This document shows positions 1-6,091 of a stretch of DNA of 7,826 bases, in pieces. Within the stretch, counting starts at the first letter, position 1; each line of letters opens with the position of its first letter. Origin of the DNA: an uncultured Marinilabiliaceae bacterium (GTDB lineage: Bacteria; Bacteroidota; Bacteroidia; Bacteroidales; Marinilabiliaceae); NCBI GenBank assembly GCA_905235955.1, contig CAJONN010000226.1:1-7826 (forward strand). The letters run 5' to 3'. A program made the translations under genes and the position numbers. A model generated the notes under the pieces. It ran no database searches and was not told the DNA's origin. It saw nothing but the letters and a program-made list of their open reading frames with translations.

Positions 1-13
1 GCTTCGCTCAAAC

Positions 14-51
14 AGAAAATCGTTTCGGGCGCTTCGCTACGATAATTTTCT
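14..51. repeat. Imperfect inverted repeat (hairpin) flanked by GCTTCGCT direct repeats
   Basis: AGAAAATCGT at 14-23 pairs with ACGA (39-42) and TTTTCT (46-51). Three bases (43-45) bulge out and the loop is GC-rich (24-38). The octamer GCTTCGCT occurs at 1-8 and again at 31-38, the second copy inside the loop. No reading frame through 1-203 looks like a gene. The structure could be a terminator-like hairpin or part of a REP-like intergenic element that extends past the left edge. The pairing is seen directly; the role is not known. Confidence 0.4.
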
Positions 52-78
52 TAACGCTCCGTGCCAAAGGCGACAACC

Positions 79-194
79 GCGAGGTGAAAATCGGGTTCCC
101 TGCTTATTGTTGGAAGTCAATTTGTCGGTTATACCCCTTTTGCCCATTCTCATAGCTTATTTTCTGTACATTTCTACTTGCGAAACTTGAGTTA
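79..194. repeat. Dispersed intergenic repeat, copy A
   Basis: This stretch aligns with 2961-3062. The core 84-125 matches 2967-3008 at 37 of 42 bases without gaps. The block TTTTGCCC follows at exactly the same distance in both copies (138-145 and 3021-3028). Both copies end with TACTTGCGA, three variable bases and TTGAGTTA. Copy A is about 15 bases longer between TTTTGCCC and TACTTGCGA. It ends about 10 bases beyond the stop codon of the esterase-like gene (204). No transposase or coding frame is associated. It may be a decayed mobile element, a transcript-end element, or a small RNA family; the sequence does not decide. Confidence 0.7.
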
Positions 195-203
195 TTTATC
201 TCT

Positions 204-2234
204 TCAATTTTCCAATTTATCTATCAAGAAGAACGACTCGGCTGGTAATCCATCGCTATTGAAGAGTGTCGCTACCGAGCAGTTGCGATATGCATATCTA
301 ACATATCGTGGAAAGTTGACTGCGTGTGAATAGAGATTTATCTCGTTGTTTTGTATTATAGGTATGGCTGTAAAGAACTCTTTATTGTCGCCGGCTATTT
401 CAAACTGACTTGGTATACGTGGGTCGTTGTATAGACCGTTGGAATTTTCAAATGTGAGCGTTACAAACTGTCCTCTGAAGTTTACATCTATCAACACAGG
501 ACCTGATTCTGTAAGCTCTTTGTAGCCATAAATATTGTGCAATGCTAAGCGTGCCAACCTATCTGATACCTCTTTTTTGTATGGCGAACGCATCTTGTCG
601 CACATGCCAAGATCGAGTGTCGAAACCATCTTGCAGTTGTCAACGTTTTGTGCTGTACGTCGTTGTGCCTCGCGTAAGTTGGCCGACTCGGTGTAGTACT
701 CAAATGGCGATATTTGCGCAAAATAGAATGGCAAATCCGGATTTTTGAATGTTTCGCGGAAGCTATTGATGAGCAGTGGCATTGTCTCTTCGTAGGTAGT
801 GGAATAACGCACATTGCTCTCGCCTTGCATCCAAACAACGCCTTTTATGCTATAGCTTGACAGCGGATATATCATGCCGTAGTATAGTGCTGATGGCGAC
901 CTATGTGTCATAAACGATGTTGGGTGCGGACGCGTATCGAACACATCTTTTATTGGATCAAAGAGTGCCAAAAAATCTTCGTAGAACTCGCCTACTGGGC
1001 GATATTTCCACTTGCCTTCAAGCGATATGTAGTCTGATGGGGCAACTTGTATGCGCATTCCCTCCTCGCTATCTACGCCACCAAAGCCTCCTCGTCCATT
1101 GATATCGGTTACTTTGATTGCAATGGTTATATTGGCTGTTTGCACATATTTGCTTGATATGGTATATATGCGTTGTTCTCTGCTTTGTCCGCCTTTATCG
1201 TGCTTGCCTATGCATATGCCATTGATGTAGGTTTCGTCACAATCGTCAATGTTGCCCAAATGCAGTTTGAGTTGCTTGCCTATCCAGCGGTGAGGTATGC
1301 TTATTTGCTTTACAAACCAAACAACGCCATCAAAGTCGCCAAGGTCTTGCGAGTCCCAATATTTGGGCAGTGTCATTTCGTGCCATTGGTCGCAGTTGGG
1401 TGTCGATAGGGTTACAAACTCATCGTTGGTATTTATATGTCCTAATCGCCAGTCGGCTATGTTGTCTTGTGGCATGGCTATGTGTGGCAAGGTGTTGAGC
1501 CAACTTATATATTCGTCCATCTCCTTGGCACGTTGGGGCAAGTCTGAAACCTGATGTCCAAAGTCTACACTGTTTATCAATTGTTTGTCGCTCACCCATG
1601 CTTCACAAGTAGAGCCACTATACGATGCGTTGATGATGGCTATAGGTATATCGAGGCTATCGCGCAATGTTTTGGCATAAAAATAGCCTATTGCACTAAA
1701 TTGTTGGGCATTTTCGGGCGTAGCCTTCAGCCACTTACCTTTTACCATGTTATTTTTGCTCCACGATATATGTCGGTCGACTGTGAAAAAGCGTATTTGG
1801 TCGTCGGTAGCTGCATTTATGGCATCTTGTCCGCCACTTATGGTGTCATTTTCCCAACCTTTGAGTGGCATGGCCATATTGTCTTGCCCCGAGGCAAGCC
1901 ACACTTCGCCAAGTTGTATGTCGTCAATAACTATAGTGGTGTCGGCGGCTGATATTATGAGTTTGTGAGGCTTGTTGTCGGCTTTGATGGTAGGGAAGGT
2001 TATCTCCCATGTGCTATCGGGCTGTGTGGTTGTGGTGTTTGTATAGTCCCAATCGGTACGCAAGTTGATGCGTGAGCCGGGCAATGCCCTTCCCCATACA
2101 GCCGTTTGCGAATTTTGCTGCAATACCATGCCATCGGCTATAATGGCAGGCAACTCTATCTTGCTATCGCGAGCGCAACTCATCAGCAAGAGGGTTATAA
2201 GTGCAGATATTATTTTTATTTTCTTCATAAACAT
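204..2234 (-). CDS. Sialate O-acetylesterase family lipoprotein, probable catalytically inactive member
   Basis: The 676-residue protein has a lipoprotein signal (lipobox LMSC, Cys20), so it is probably exported and lipid-anchored. The family motif region at 109-124 reads GEVWLASGQDNMAMPL, where the family norm is GQSNM with Ser as nucleophile; here residue 118 is Asp. WMQGESN (about 468-474) is kept. The C-terminal block normally reading D-x-H-P reads K-M-R-S (547-550), so the expected catalytic His is Arg549. A beta-sandwich insert resembling the sugar-binding domain of GH2 enzymes lies at about 300-395, as is usual in bacterial members. Length is normal and the frame is intact. Known members remove O-acetyl esters from sialic acid or other glycans. 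With Ser and His both replaced, I infer a pseudoenzyme or glycan-binding protein. The gene begins 6 bases after the CvpA-family stop and is probably co-transcribed. An in-frame ATG at 2228 (MKKIKII) is an equally good start. Confidence 0.88.
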   Translation of the reverse strand: MFMKKIKIISALITLLLMSCARDSKIELPAIIADGMVLQQNSQTAVWGRALPGSRINLRTDWDYTNTTTTQPDSTWEITFPTIKADNKPHKLIISAADTTIVIDDIQLGEVWLASGQDNMAMPLKGWENDTISGGQDAINAATDDQIRFFTVDRHISWSKNNMVKGKWLKATPENAQQFSAIGYFYAKTLRDSLDIPIAIINASYSGSTCEAWVSDKQLINSVDFGHQVSDLPQRAKEMDEYISWLNTLPHIAMPQDNIADWRLGHINTNDEFVTLSTPNCDQWHEMTLPKYWDSQDLGDFDGVVWFVKQISIPHRWIGKQLKLHLGNIDDCDETYINGICIGKHDKGGQSREQRIYTISSKYVQTANITIAIKVTDINGRGGFGGVDSEEGMRIQVAPSDYISLEGKWKYRPVGEFYEDFLALFDPIKDVFDTRPHPTSFMTHRSPSALYYGMIYPLSSYSIKGVVWMQGESNVRYSTTYEETMPLLINSFRETFKNPDLPFYFAQISPFEYYTESANLREAQRRTAQNVDNCKMVSTLDLGMCDKMRSPYKKEVSDRLARLALHNIYGYKELTESGPVLIDVNFRGQFVTLTFENSNGLYNDPRIPSQFEIAGDNKEFFTAIPIIQNNEINLYSHAVNFPRYVRYAYRNCSVATLFNSDGLPAESFFLIDKLEN

Positions 2235-2240
2235 TGATAC

Positions 2241-2747
2241 TTATTCTATGTTCTCCTTTATTTTGCTAATACCAAAATCGAGATACGGGAACATATACGT
2301 AGACACTTCAGTTATAGCTTGATATGTTATAGTTTTTTTTCTCTCTTCATGGTCAATGGCTTCGAGTACATCACCAATAAAATAGTTTGCAATACATACG
2401 AGGCAACTAACAAAAAAGATATTTTTCATAGCACAAAACACTCCTCCAAGTAAGCGATTGGGCATGCTCAAGATGGTCATACCAACTGCTTTGTTTATGA
2501 TATTAGCCAAAAAATGAACGGCAACTACCACTATTGCCATTGTAATAACAAAACTAATAGCTCCGATGCCTGAGAAGTTGAATTTTTCAGACAAAGCGAC
2601 TTCTACACTACCACAGAATTTTGTTGCAAAATAGATACCTATTATGTAGCCTATGAAACCTGACAACTCACATATAAGACCTTTGTGCATACCTGTGATG
2701 AACGATGCTATTGCAATAATTATTATAATAGTATCGAATACGCTCAT
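2241..2747 (-). CDS. CvpA family membrane protein
   Basis: The 168-residue protein has about four hydrophobic segments (roughly 5-20, 24-45, 62-88 and 102-125). It also carries the family's conserved NRLLGG motif (97-102) ahead of the last membrane segment. Length is typical. CvpA was named for its need in colicin V production in E. coli; family members are inner-membrane proteins linked to envelope homeostasis, with no settled biochemical activity. The short charged C-terminal tail (about 128-168) should be cytoplasmic or periplasmic. The ATG lies only 16 bases from the 3' end of the tRNA-Arg gene, and the stop lies 6 bases from the esterase-like gene. This suggests a tRNA-cvpA-esterase transcript. 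The spacer before the ATG is A-rich with no clear Shine-Dalgarno site, which is normal in Bacteroidota. Confidence 0.88.
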   Translation of the reverse strand: MSVFDTIIIIIAIASFITGMHKGLICELSGFIGYIIGIYFATKFCGSVEVALSEKFNFSGIGAISFVITMAIVVVAVHFLANIINKAVGMTILSMPNRLLGGVFCAMKNIFFVSCLVCIANYFIGDVLEAIDHEERKKTITYQAITEVSTYMFPYLDFGISKIKENIE

Positions 2748-2763
2748 TTCTTGATTTAGTTAG

Positions 2764-2835
2764 TGGCCCCACCGAGACTCGAACTCGGATTTAAAGTTTA
2801 GGAAACTTCCGTTCTATCCCTTGAACTATAGGGCC
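2764..2835 (-). tRNA. tRNA-Arg (anticodon CCT)
   Basis: On the minus strand a full cloverleaf folds over 72 bases. The acceptor stem is GGCCCTA with TGGGGCC (one T-G pair) and discriminator A. The D stem is GTTC/GAAC. The anticodon stem is GAAGT/ACTTT with loop TTCCTAA, giving anticodon CCT, which reads AGG arginine codons. The variable loop is four bases and the T arm is CCGAG-TTCGAGT-CTCGG. The 3' CCA is not encoded; the bases after the discriminator are CTA, so CCA must be added enzymatically. The cvpA-family start codon follows 16 bases downstream. Confidence 0.97.
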
Positions 2836-2887
2836 AATTTAACCATTCGAATTGGGTCTAAAATTGTTCTTTTTTCATTTCCGAATG

Positions 2888-2895
2888 CAAAAATA
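2888..2895 (-). promoter_or_regulatory. Candidate Bacteroidota -7 promoter element for tRNA-Arg and cvpA
   Basis: On the minus strand this reads TATTTTTG, a match to the Bacteroidota sigma-ABfr -7 consensus TAnnTTTG. It lies 52 bases before the tRNA 5' end, a reasonable leader length. The expected TTTG element at -33 is not present at the usual 19-21 base spacing; the nearest TTTG on this strand is about 30 bases upstream. The call therefore rests on one half of the promoter in AT-rich DNA and is weak. Confidence 0.35.
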
Positions 2896-2960
2896 AAAAA
2901 TTTAGGCATATCGCCACGGTATATTCAAAAACTTTTTGTGAAAATTCCACGGCTTTTGGG

Positions 2961-3062
2961 GCGAGTGTGAAAATCGGGTTCTGTGCTAATTGTTAGAAGG
3001 CAATTTGTTGATCATATTTCTTTTGCCCCTTCGGAGCTGCTTTACTTGCGAGAGTTGAGTTA
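2961..3062. repeat. Dispersed intergenic repeat, copy B
   Basis: This is the partner of 79-194, with the same orientation. It shares a gap-free core (2967-3008), TTTTGCCC at 3021-3028, and the end block TACTTGCGA through TTGAGTTA (3043-3062). It lies 14 bases beyond the stop of the Kelch-type regulator gene. Both copies therefore sit directly past the 3' end of a minus-strand gene, in the same relation to it. Within this copy, on the minus strand, GCTCC-GAA-GGGGC (3024-3036) can form a short stem that copy A lacks. Confidence 0.7.
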
Positions 3063-3076
3063 AGATTTTTGATTTA

Positions 3077-5563
3077 TCATATAAATTCCTGATAATCAGT
3101 TCCGTAATATTGTTTGTAGTTTTCTTTGAAGCGTAGTTGAGCTTCGATGCAGTCGAGGTCGCGCCCCATTTTCTTGAGCAGCACTTTTACTTGTGTTTTG
3201 TAAGCATCTTCGTTGGTTGGGTCGATGACGAAAATTTGTTGTACGCTATCAAGTATAGTAGGTGTGTCGTTTTGGTCGACGGCATTGTGCATTATTCTCA
3301 TCAATACTGAAATTACTTTGCTTTCTACGTCTGATTTGAATGCATCAAGAGTTGGTAAATTGCTGAACGACATAAATTTACCCATACTTACTATTTGTAA
3401 TATTTCTGTGCTATTAGCGTCTACAAGTTCGTCGGTTTCTGTTATTTGCATTAGGCGCAGATAGTCGCAGTAGAAGGGTTCGGTGATGTTGAGTGAGAAG
3501 TTTTTGTTTTGATATATCACTTCGATGCCATCAATATCGCCAAGCATACGACGCAAATAGTTGATAGCTACACTCTTAGAGTTTTTGATCTTCTCGGGTT
3601 CTTTGTCGCCCCAAATGATGTTGCCAAGGTTGCGCGATGAGAGTCCGTCTTTGTTGTTGTATTGTATGAGCAGGCAGAAGATAGAGCGTAGCTTATCGGT
3701 GAAGAGGTATGATATATCGTGGTTGTTGCTGTCGAAGGCTTGGAAGTTGCCAAAGAGGTATATGGCGTTTGGGTTCGACTTGAACGATGTTGTTTTTCTC
3801 TCTTCAAAAATCTTAGCTGTGCGTTTGGCTTTTCGGCGACGCAGGATAAAGTAGAGTAGGGTGAAAAGTATTATTGTAGCCAATATGCCACCAGCAATGT
3901 ACCATGGCAAGAGGTTGGGTGGCAGTTGGCAGGCCTTGATAAATTCTGTTTCGGAGAGTACAGGGTCGTTGATGACGTAGGCGTTGAATACTGATGGTTT
4001 TTCATCGGTAAACTCTTGTACGGTAGCTACAAACATGCGCAGCAATGGGTCGTAGAAGAGGCGCGCTTCCGTTTCGATGCGGTTTGGGTGGATGGGGATA
4101 GAGTCGCCGAGCTGTGTGTAGCTGCCGTCGGCAAGCGAGAAGCGGTAGAGCTTGAGGTACGAATCAGATAGGAATTCGGGGTAGCCGAGCGTGTAAAAGT
4201 AGCCGTCTTTTATTACCATATCTTTTACAAACACCATGTTTGTTTTATTTCCCCAGTCGGCATTCCACATTTTTTCTACCTTATTATTTTGCAAATCGAG
4301 GCGATAGAGGTCGTAGTAGAACATGCGTCCAACTGTTTGGTCGCCCGATTCGTTGCCCATTCCGCCAAAAATATATACGTAGCGTAGTTGGTCGTAGCCC
4401 ATGGCGCAGTAGTAGCGTGGCTTTGCAGTGCCGTCAACTTCTTGAATATCCCAGCGGTGCTCGTTGATGCTATAAGTGTAGAATTTTGAGTGATATGTCA
4501 TATTGGCGAAGCCGCCGTAGATGGTAAATTCTTGTTTGTCATGGTTGTAATATGCGCCGTGGTGGTGCATTTGTCCTTCGTCGAGCTGCATGTTCGACTC
4601 TACTTGCCATGTGTAGTTGTTGAGGTCGAGGCTTGCTACAGCGGGGTCGTTGGCTGTATGTCCAACGCGTGAAATTTCATAGGCGTAGAGGCGCGGAATG
4701 TTTTCGTCGACAAAGCAAGTGCCTAAATATAGCTTAAGTGGGCAACGCTCGCTGAAAGCCATTTGGCTCGTTTTTTCTGACATTATTTTGTAGCTATAGA
4801 GCGAGTCGCGATTGAAATAGTATATCTCATGATTGTGTGTAGAGAATGCGTGCCCTGCAGGCGATTTTGATGAATGGGTGAAGATGGGTTTCCAATGATA
4901 AGTGTTGTTGATAGCCCAATATGGGTTTTGTACATAGCCTATCATTTTGCCATCGACGGTGTAGACGTCGTTGCCATTCACTTGTTGCAGTGGGAAGTTG
5001 TATGAGTGTTGTTTGTTGCCAATAATAAGGTCGCGCATAGTAAATGACGGTACATCAATAAGGTAGTCGCTTCGGCCAAATATTATGCGAGGCTCCATGC
5101 TATTGGGCAAGTTGTTTTTCTGTATAGAGTTGTGTTTGTCATCGATGGTGAGATAGATTGTTTTTTTGTCGAGATCGAACAAAATGCGCACATCGAACCA
5201 TTGCTTGGCGCGTAGGGTGTTGCGGTCGAAGTGGCATTTGATAAGTGTTTTGTAGCCCTCCTCGTTGAGGCTAAAATAGTCGTTGCCACGTCCATCGAAG
5301 AATACATTATATATTTGTTTTGTCTCTTTGTCGATAATGCGAGCTACATATCCCACTACGTCGGCAAGTGGAAGCTGCATTTTGAAAGTAATATCGAGGT
5401 TGTGTTCAAACCTTTCTTGTTTATATGCAAAAACATCAAACGATGTGCGAGCCTCTATAGAGTTTTCGGTGGTGTTGAAAGCAAGGCCTTGGGCTATTGC
5501 AGGTATACCATATATTAATAGTATAAGAATAATTATTAACAAACGTTTCATTTCTGAACACAT
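3077..5563 (-). CDS. Membrane-spanning regulator: signal peptide, lectin-like domain, Kelch-type propeller, one helix, winged-helix DNA-binding end
   Basis: The 828-residue protein starts with a signal peptide (cleavage likely after AIA at 22-24). An ATG at 5551 (residue 5, MKRLL) is the more natural start. Residues about 30-185 resemble a LamG/concanavalin-type beta sandwich. Residues about 190-535 form repeated beta blades with Kelch-like marks, such as FTIYGGF near 346-352 and YVYIFGGM near 395-402. One membrane helix at about 553-575 is followed by the basic stop-transfer RRRKAKR. Residues about 600-695 look like an OmpR/PhoB-type winged helix (LSSRNLGNIIWG, then SKSVAINYLRRML as the likely recognition region). 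Residues about 700-815 are helical and resemble the BTAD segment that follows the winged helix in SARP regulators. I infer an extracytoplasmic ligand sensor that binds DNA directly, in the manner of CadC, ToxR or SusR but with a different exterior. It is divergent from the GH76 gene, a plausible target. Domain assignments are by eye; the order exterior, helix, DNA-binding end is clear. Confidence 0.85.
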   Translation of the reverse strand: MCSEMKRLLIIILILLIYGIPAIAQGLAFNTTENSIEARTSFDVFAYKQERFEHNLDITFKMQLPLADVVGYVARIIDKETKQIYNVFFDGRGNDYFSLNEEGYKTLIKCHFDRNTLRAKQWFDVRILFDLDKKTIYLTIDDKHNSIQKNNLPNSMEPRIIFGRSDYLIDVPSFTMRDLIIGNKQHSYNFPLQQVNGNDVYTVDGKMIGYVQNPYWAINNTYHWKPIFTHSSKSPAGHAFSTHNHEIYYFNRDSLYSYKIMSEKTSQMAFSERCPLKLYLGTCFVDENIPRLYAYEISRVGHTANDPAVASLDLNNYTWQVESNMQLDEGQMHHHGAYYNHDKQEFTIYGGFANMTYHSKFYTYSINEHRWDIQEVDGTAKPRYYCAMGYDQLRYVYIFGGMGNESGDQTVGRMFYYDLYRLDLQNNKVEKMWNADWGNKTNMVFVKDMVIKDGYFYTLGYPEFLSDSYLKLYRFSLADGSYTQLGDSIPIHPNRIETEARLFYDPLLRMFVATVQEFTDEKPSVFNAYVINDPVLSETEFIKACQLPPNLLPWYIAGGILATIILFTLLYFILRRRKAKRTAKIFEERKTTSFKSNPNAIYLFGNFQAFDSNNHDISYLFTDKLRSIFCLLIQYNNKDGLSSRNLGNIIWGDKEPEKIKNSKSVAINYLRRMLGDIDGIEVIYQNKNFSLNITEPFYCDYLRLMQITETDELVDANSTEILQIVSMGKFMSFSNLPTLDAFKSDVESKVISVLMRIMHNAVDQNDTPTILDSVQQIFVIDPTNEDAYKTQVKVLLKKMGRDLDCIEAQLRFKENYKQYYGTDYQEFI

Positions 5564-5591
5564 GCTTGATAGATTAAAAGATAGTGCAACG

Positions 5592-5609
5592 TTAATAAAT
5601 TTTTATTAA
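5592..5609. promoter_or_regulatory. 18-base AT palindrome upstream of the regulator, possible operator
   Basis: TTAATAAA (5592-5599), two bases, and TTTATTAA (5602-5609) form a perfect inverted repeat. Its inner edge is 29 bases upstream of the regulator's first ATG (5563) and 41 bases upstream of the alternative start (5551). A two-fold symmetric site here would suit autoregulation by a dimer. All-AT palindromes arise by chance easily in this AT-rich intergenic region, so function is only a suggestion. Confidence 0.35.
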
Positions 5610-5629
5610 TATGTCTTTACTTAGTGATT

Positions 5630-5665
5630 AAAAACCGTAAAAAATGGCTCAAAATGGGTTAAAAA
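5630..5665. promoter_or_regulatory. Helically phased A-tracts in the divergent intergenic region
   Basis: Four A-runs lie at 5630-5634, 5639-5644, 5651-5654 and 5661-5665, with centres about 9.5-11 bases apart, close to one helical turn. Three of the runs are followed by a similar TGG-containing stretch (ATGGCT, ATGGGTT, CTGGGT), so the segment is also a loose set of three ten-base direct repeats. Phased A-tracts bend DNA. Two T-runs follow at 5683-5689 and 5691-5696, then a ten-base palindrome GTTATATAAC at 5713-5722. The remainder of 5564-5855 shows no gene and no convincing full promoter. TAGTTTTTG near 5782-5790 is one base too long for the -7 consensus. Confidence 0.4.
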
Positions 5666-5855
5666 CTGGGTAACTTATAACATTTTTTTATTTTTTAATC
5701 CTAAAATAATCCGTTATATAACCTCAGTGTTCTCATCTTTGCTGCGTTAAGATTAGTTAACAAAGTTGGAGTTCGCTAATTAGTTTTTGGCAAAAAGGAA
5801 AACAAATTACGCTCTAATATGTAAAAGTGTATGTTGTCTTAATCAGAAAAAGAAA

Positions 5856-6050
5856 ATGGATATGAAAAAAGTATTATTTATGATGGCTATAGCATTTATG
5901 GGTGCTATGTCGTTCTCATTGTCGGCATGTAGCGATGATGATAGCGAGGAGGAGCCGACAACAATGATCCCAATGCCGGAAAACAAGGCGAAAAGGATAA
6001 TACTAAAGATGATAATGGCGAAGGAGATGAAGGAGATGAAGGCGAGGTAG
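5856..6050 (+). pseudogene. Frameshifted 5' part of the GH76 lipoprotein gene (signal peptide and lipobox)
   Basis: From ATG 5856 (MDMKK; a second ATG is at 5862) the frame encodes a typical lipoprotein signal. Its hydrophobic core ends in SLSAC (Cys at 5928-5930), followed by the acidic run SDDDSEEE. After PTT the frame turns into a Met- and Lys-rich tail and stops at TAG 6048-6050. In the frame of the downstream GH76 body the same DNA reads NDPNAGKQGEKDN and continues as an acidic, Gly-rich linker into the enzyme domain, open from 5945 onward. Adding a single base near 5964 would read EEPTTNDPNAGK and join the two parts into one 526-residue protein. I therefore read this as the detached export signal of the gene at 6092-7435. 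The A-rich AGAAAAAGAAA just before ATG 5856 suits a Bacteroidota start site. Confidence 0.8.
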
Positions 6051-6091
6051 TTGAAACTAAGAGCGAAACGAATCTCAAAAGAGCCATTACT

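Noticed and set aside
1554..1952. 132-codon plus-strand open frame within the esterase-like gene, and similar shorter plus-strand frames at 542-1554
   Set aside because: All lie opposite a full-length gene with recognisable motifs. None has a start context, signal or domain of its own.
2937..2974. Direct repeat TGTGAAAAT at 2937-2945 and 2966-2974 as a possible attachment site next to the tRNA
   Set aside because: Nine AT-rich bases, not matching the tRNA 3' end, and no integrase or foreign gene block nearby. No evidence for an integrated element at this tRNA.
5283..5609. Plus-strand open frames opposite the 5' end of the regulator
   Set aside because: Two overlapping frames in different phases with no recognisable protein features; these are shadows of the signal peptide and lectin-like coding region.
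5975..6000. Programmed -1 ribosomal frameshifting to join the two GH76 parts
   Set aside because: The direction of shift would fit, but the overlap holds only short A-runs, with no heptamer of the A-AAA-AAG type in the right phase and no obvious downstream pseudoknot. A simple one-base loss explains it better. Not fully excluded.
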